Assembly (NCBI GenBank): GCA_903929105.1 | Contig: CAIYTL010000161.1 | Location: 1 to 14,722 of the forward strand | Reading direction: 5' to 3' | Length of the DNA: 14,722 nucleotides | From: an uncultured Micrococcales bacterium | GTDB lineage: Bacteria; Actinomycetota; Actinomycetes; Actinomycetales; Microbacteriaceae | Shown: positions 13,752 to 14,722 of the stretch, in pieces | Layout of the letters: each line of letters starts with the position of its first letter | Numbering within the stretch: position 1 is the stretch's first letter | Made by a program: the position numbers and the translations under genes | The notes under the pieces: generated by a model | The model's database searches: none | What the model was told of the DNA's origin: nothing | What the model saw: the letters and a program-made list of their open reading frames with translations, nothing else

Positions 13752-14600
13752 TCATAAGCGGTGGCGCAGGTGCACAATATCGCCAGCAGCGACAGCGATT
13801 TTTTGGTTGTTAGCAGTTTTTATAACCAGGCGACCTTGTTCGTCGATAGTTTCGGCAGTGCCCCAAAGCTCATCGTCGCCGGGCAAAATCGCCTTCACCT
13901 CTTGGCCTAAAGTTAGGCACCCCCTAGAAACTTGCGCCTGCAAGCCAGCGAGCGCAGCGTTGCCTCGGTTCAGGTCGAAGGTTTCAACAAGTTGCCTGAG
14001 CTGGCCAAGGTATCTTGCCAAAATGTCATCGAGCGTGTCGGCGTCGATGGCACCGCCAGCTAGTGCTCGAGCGCTCGGGTCACCTAGCAAAGCTAGCGAG
14101 GTCGCGGTTTCAACGGGCAACTGCTCGCGGCTGAGCGTGAGGTTGAGCCCTGCCCCAACCACAACCCCGCTGCCGTCGGGCAAAAGTTCGCTGAGCACGC
14201 CGCATATTTTTTGGTCGCCAGCTAAAACATCGTTTGGCCACTTAACGCCGACCTGCGAGGCAGAGGCAAGTGCTTGAGCATCGGCGCTCTCGGCTAAACG
14301 GTCTATCACCGCACGAGACATGGCTAAACCGGCCAGCAACGGCAGCCAAGCAAAAGTTTCGAGCGCAGCCTCAGGGCGCAACAGCACCGACACAAATAAT
14401 GAGCTGCCAGCCGGGGCGATCCACTGCCGACCCGAACGCCCGCGCCCTGCATTTTGATAGCCGGTGACATAAACCGAAAAGTTTGGCCAGTTATCGGCAC
14501 CGCCCGTTAAAGCCGCAGTGATCAGATCGCTGTTCGTTGAACCGGTCTCTGCGATGTAAACCAGTTTGGTTGCGATTGCTGCACTTTTTGCTAACTCCAT
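13752..14600 (-). CDS. birA: Biotin--[acetyl-CoA-carboxylase] ligase, class I (no DNA-binding domain)
   Basis: The enzyme activates biotin with ATP and attaches it to the carrier lysine of acyl-CoA carboxylases. From the ATG at 14600 it has 282 residues. Visible motifs are ETGSTNSD (18-25), the biotinyl-AMP loop GRGRSGRQW (52-60), KWPNDV (120-125, with catalytic K120), KICGVL (131-136) and GLN (151-153); a C-terminal SH3-like part follows from about 230. The N-terminus goes straight into the catalytic domain, so there is no helix-turn-helix and it should not be a repressor. A TTG at 14606 is an alternative start two residues longer; the ATG is preferred because TAACCT (14608-14613, minus strand) ends seven bases before it, fitting a leaderless message. 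It diverges from a carboxylase beta-subunit gene and heads the minus-strand run. Confidence 0.95.
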   Translation of the reverse strand: MELAKSAAIATKLVYIAETGSTNSDLITAALTGGADNWPNFSVYVTGYQNAGRGRSGRQWIAPAGSSLFVSVLLRPEAALETFAWLPLLAGLAMSRAVIDRLAESADAQALASASQVGVKWPNDVLAGDQKICGVLSELLPDGSGVVVGAGLNLTLSREQLPVETATSLALLGDPSARALAGGAIDADTLDDILARYLGQLRQLVETFDLNRGNAALAGLQAQVSRGCLTLGQEVKAILPGDDELWGTAETIDEQGRLVIKTANNQKIAVAAGDIVHLRHRL

Positions 14601-14607
14601 GCTCAAA

Positions 14608-14613
14608 AGGTTA
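14608..14613 (-). promoter_or_regulatory. -10 element of a probable leaderless birA promoter
   Basis: TAACCT on the minus strand fits TANNNT and lies seven bases before the birA ATG; no Shine-Dalgarno is present. No good -35 is visible. If real, this is the main promoter for the seven-gene run that ends with the LysM protein. Confidence 0.4.
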
Positions 14614-14633
14614 GCGAACCTGCCTGCCTTCGA

Positions 14634-14639
14634 TAGAGT
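14634..14639 (+). promoter_or_regulatory. Candidate -10 for the carboxylase gene
   Basis: TAGAGT fits TANNNT and would start transcription near 14646, leaving a leader of about 24 bases containing the ribosome site GGAG (14660-14663). The matching -35 is poor. This promoter would run back-to-back with that of birA. Confidence 0.3.
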
Positions 14640-14669
14640 TGTGGCAACCTGAAAATCATGGAGTGAACC

Positions 14670-14722
14670 TTGACGTCAGACAAGACACCGATGGATGAAG
14701 CCCTCTTCACCACAGCCGGCAA
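14670..14722 (+). CDS. Acyl-CoA carboxylase beta (carboxyltransferase) subunit, N-terminal fragment
   Basis: Only 17 codons and two bases are inside the window. The reading starts at a TTG with GGAG six bases upstream and gives MTSDKTPMDEALFTTAGK up to the edge. TTAGK near the N-terminus is what I recall from actinobacterial AccD5/PccB-type subunits (TTAGKLAxL). The position, divergent from birA next to the PH gene and purK, matches the accD5 locus of mycobacteria. An internal ATG at 14691 is a possible alternative start, but the ribosome site favours the TTG. The partner would carboxylate acetyl- or propionyl-CoA using a biotinylated alpha subunit made active by BirA. The identification rests mostly on synteny. 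Confidence 0.7.
   Translation, partial: MTSDKTPMDEALFTTAG

Noticed and set aside
13717..14277. 186-codon plus-strand frame
   Set aside because: Antisense to birA, whose catalytic motifs are all intact on the minus strand.
14670..14722. Start of the carboxylase gene at the ATG at 14659 next to the ribosome site
   Set aside because: That ATG reads ATG GAG TGA and stops at once; it only forms part of the GGAG ribosome site.

Overview
The window looks like a chromosomal segment of an actinobacterium, most likely a Microbacteriaceae-type member of the Micrococcales with moderate GC; a freshwater Luna-cluster relative is a guess from gene content and base composition. The evidence is a WhiB-family iron-sulfur regulator, a LytR-CpsA-Psr (LCP) ligase, and the order birA, PH-domain membrane protein, purK, purE next to a divergent acyl-CoA carboxylase beta subunit. 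From memory, mycobacteria and other actinobacteria keep that same order. Protein sequences, promoters and starts were read by eye; no database search was possible.

Left part (1-6894) is cell-surface polysaccharide metabolism. A very long family 2 glycosyltransferase, cut by the left edge, lies 21 bases behind whiB on the minus strand. Divergent from whiB is galE (UDP-glucose 4-epimerase), which converges on manA (mannose-6-phosphate isomerase). Divergent from manA is an O-antigen-ligase/Wzy-type polytopic membrane protein. Together these supply UDP-galactose and mannose phosphate, transfer sugars and polymerise or ligate a glycan.

Middle and right (6884-14606) is one uninterrupted run of seven minus-strand genes: birA, PH-domain protein, purK, purE, LCP ligase, a small Thr/Pro-rich lipoprotein, and a 917-residue secreted protein. 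Spacings are -11 to 84 bases and the last two genes share a TAATG stop/start. The secreted protein joins a Cys-rich domain with a QKEQGL motif (possibly lysozyme-like), about nine degenerate beta-rich repeats, a Pro/Thr/Ser linker and a C-terminal LysM. The LCP-lipoprotein-LysM block is the best candidate here for a little-described envelope system, with the polymer enzymes to its left as plausible suppliers of its substrate.

At the right edge a plus-strand gene begins, recognised as an acyl-CoA carboxylase beta subunit from its first residues; it is a plausible partner of the biotin ligase. No tRNA, rRNA, CRISPR array, insertion sequence or phage gene was seen. No gene-free stretch exceeds 300 bases; the longest is the 233-base whiB/galE divergent region, which carries an unusual cluster of TTACAC-type palindromes.
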